From NCBI GenBank assembly GCA_947624365.1, contig CANQJY010000054.1:1-6229 (forward strand): DNA of 6,229 nucleotides, in the 5' to 3' direction. Shown piece after piece: positions 6,143 through 6,229 of the stretch. Position 1 is the first letter of the stretch. Each line of letters begins with the position of its first letter. The position numbers and the translations under genes are program-made. The DNA comes from an uncultured Clostridia bacterium (GTDB lineage Bacteria > Bacillota > Clostridia > TANB77 > CAG-508). The notes below the pieces were generated by a model. The model searched no databases. It was given only the letters and a program-made list of their open reading frames with translations, and was not told the origin of the DNA.

Positions 6143-6229
6143 CGAGTAAATCTGTAAGCCGGGTTCTGTCATTTAAAATAGTCATTTATCTAGGATAATT
6201 ATCACTAACTACCTCAAGCCACGCAATTC
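6143..6229 (-). ncRNA. rnpB: RNase P RNA, 3' end (partial)
   Basis: Catalytic RNA that matures the 5' ends of tRNAs with the RnpA protein. The minus strand contains ACAGAACCCGGCTTA (6169-6155), the near-universal sequence at the 3' end of bacterial RNase P RNA, preceded by GGCTTGAGGTAG and CCTAGATAAATGACTA. This layout is typical of the ancestral A-type in Clostridia. The final GATTTACTCG should be the 3' strand of helix P1, followed directly by seven Ts (6142-6136), so P1 or an adjacent structure plus this tract probably ends transcription. The 5' partner strand is outside the window and could not be checked. trmB begins 36 bases downstream, so it may be reached by read-through or by a promoter not clearly visible here. 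Confidence 0.92.

Noticed and set aside
6136..6229. tRNA gene or attachment site at the right edge
   Set aside because: The ACAGAACCCGGCTTA motif identifies this as the 3' end of RNase P RNA. No cloverleaf arms or CCA end fit.

Overview
This is a very AT-rich chromosomal window of the kind found in uncultured gut Clostridia/Bacilli (Firmicutes). The strong GGAGG-type ribosome binding sites, the bacterial RNase P RNA, TrmB, and a short valyl-tRNA synthetase of the archaeal-like type all fit that placement. No mobile element, CRISPR array or tRNA gene was seen. The genes are housekeeping: glycolysis, tRNA charging, and RNA processing and modification.

Layout: 1-113 (minus) is the start of a small coiled-coil protein that runs off the left edge. 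114-355 is non-coding, with a candidate promoter for that gene and a long AT-rich hairpin behind valS. 356-3916 (minus) is an apparent pfk-valS operon read from an extended -10 promoter at 3952-3979. 4045-4906 (plus) is a divergent RluA-family pseudouridine synthase. It converges on a minus-strand group, rnpB (6229-6143, 5' part missing), trmB (6107-5442) and a DUF4116-like repeat gene (5439-4920). A hairpin at 4893-4921 separates the two sets.

The main result is that three of the five full-length protein genes (pfk, the pseudouridine synthase and the DUF4116-like gene) are each interrupted by a one-base frame change. In all three the break falls on an in-frame CGG codon followed by A: GGT CGG A, TTT CGG A and GTA CGG A. 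Skipping the C, so that CGGA gives a single residue (GGA, Gly), restores family-conserved sequence each time. In the DUF4116-like protein it also keeps an exact 25-residue repeat period. By eye, these three are the only in-frame CGG codons in roughly 1,900 codons of the window. CGT, CGC, CGA and AGA are used normally, and CGGA strings in other phases cause no frame change. Random errors or decay would not be expected to hit the same four bases three times. My inference is that this organism has lost ordinary Arg decoding of CGG and reads CGGA by +1 frameshifting or four-base decoding as glycine. If so, conventional gene callers would split or truncate many of its genes.

The function calls for pfk, valS, trmB, rnpB and the pseudouridine synthase rest on clear motifs. 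The mechanism proposed for CGGA is inference and needs genome-wide and protein-level data.
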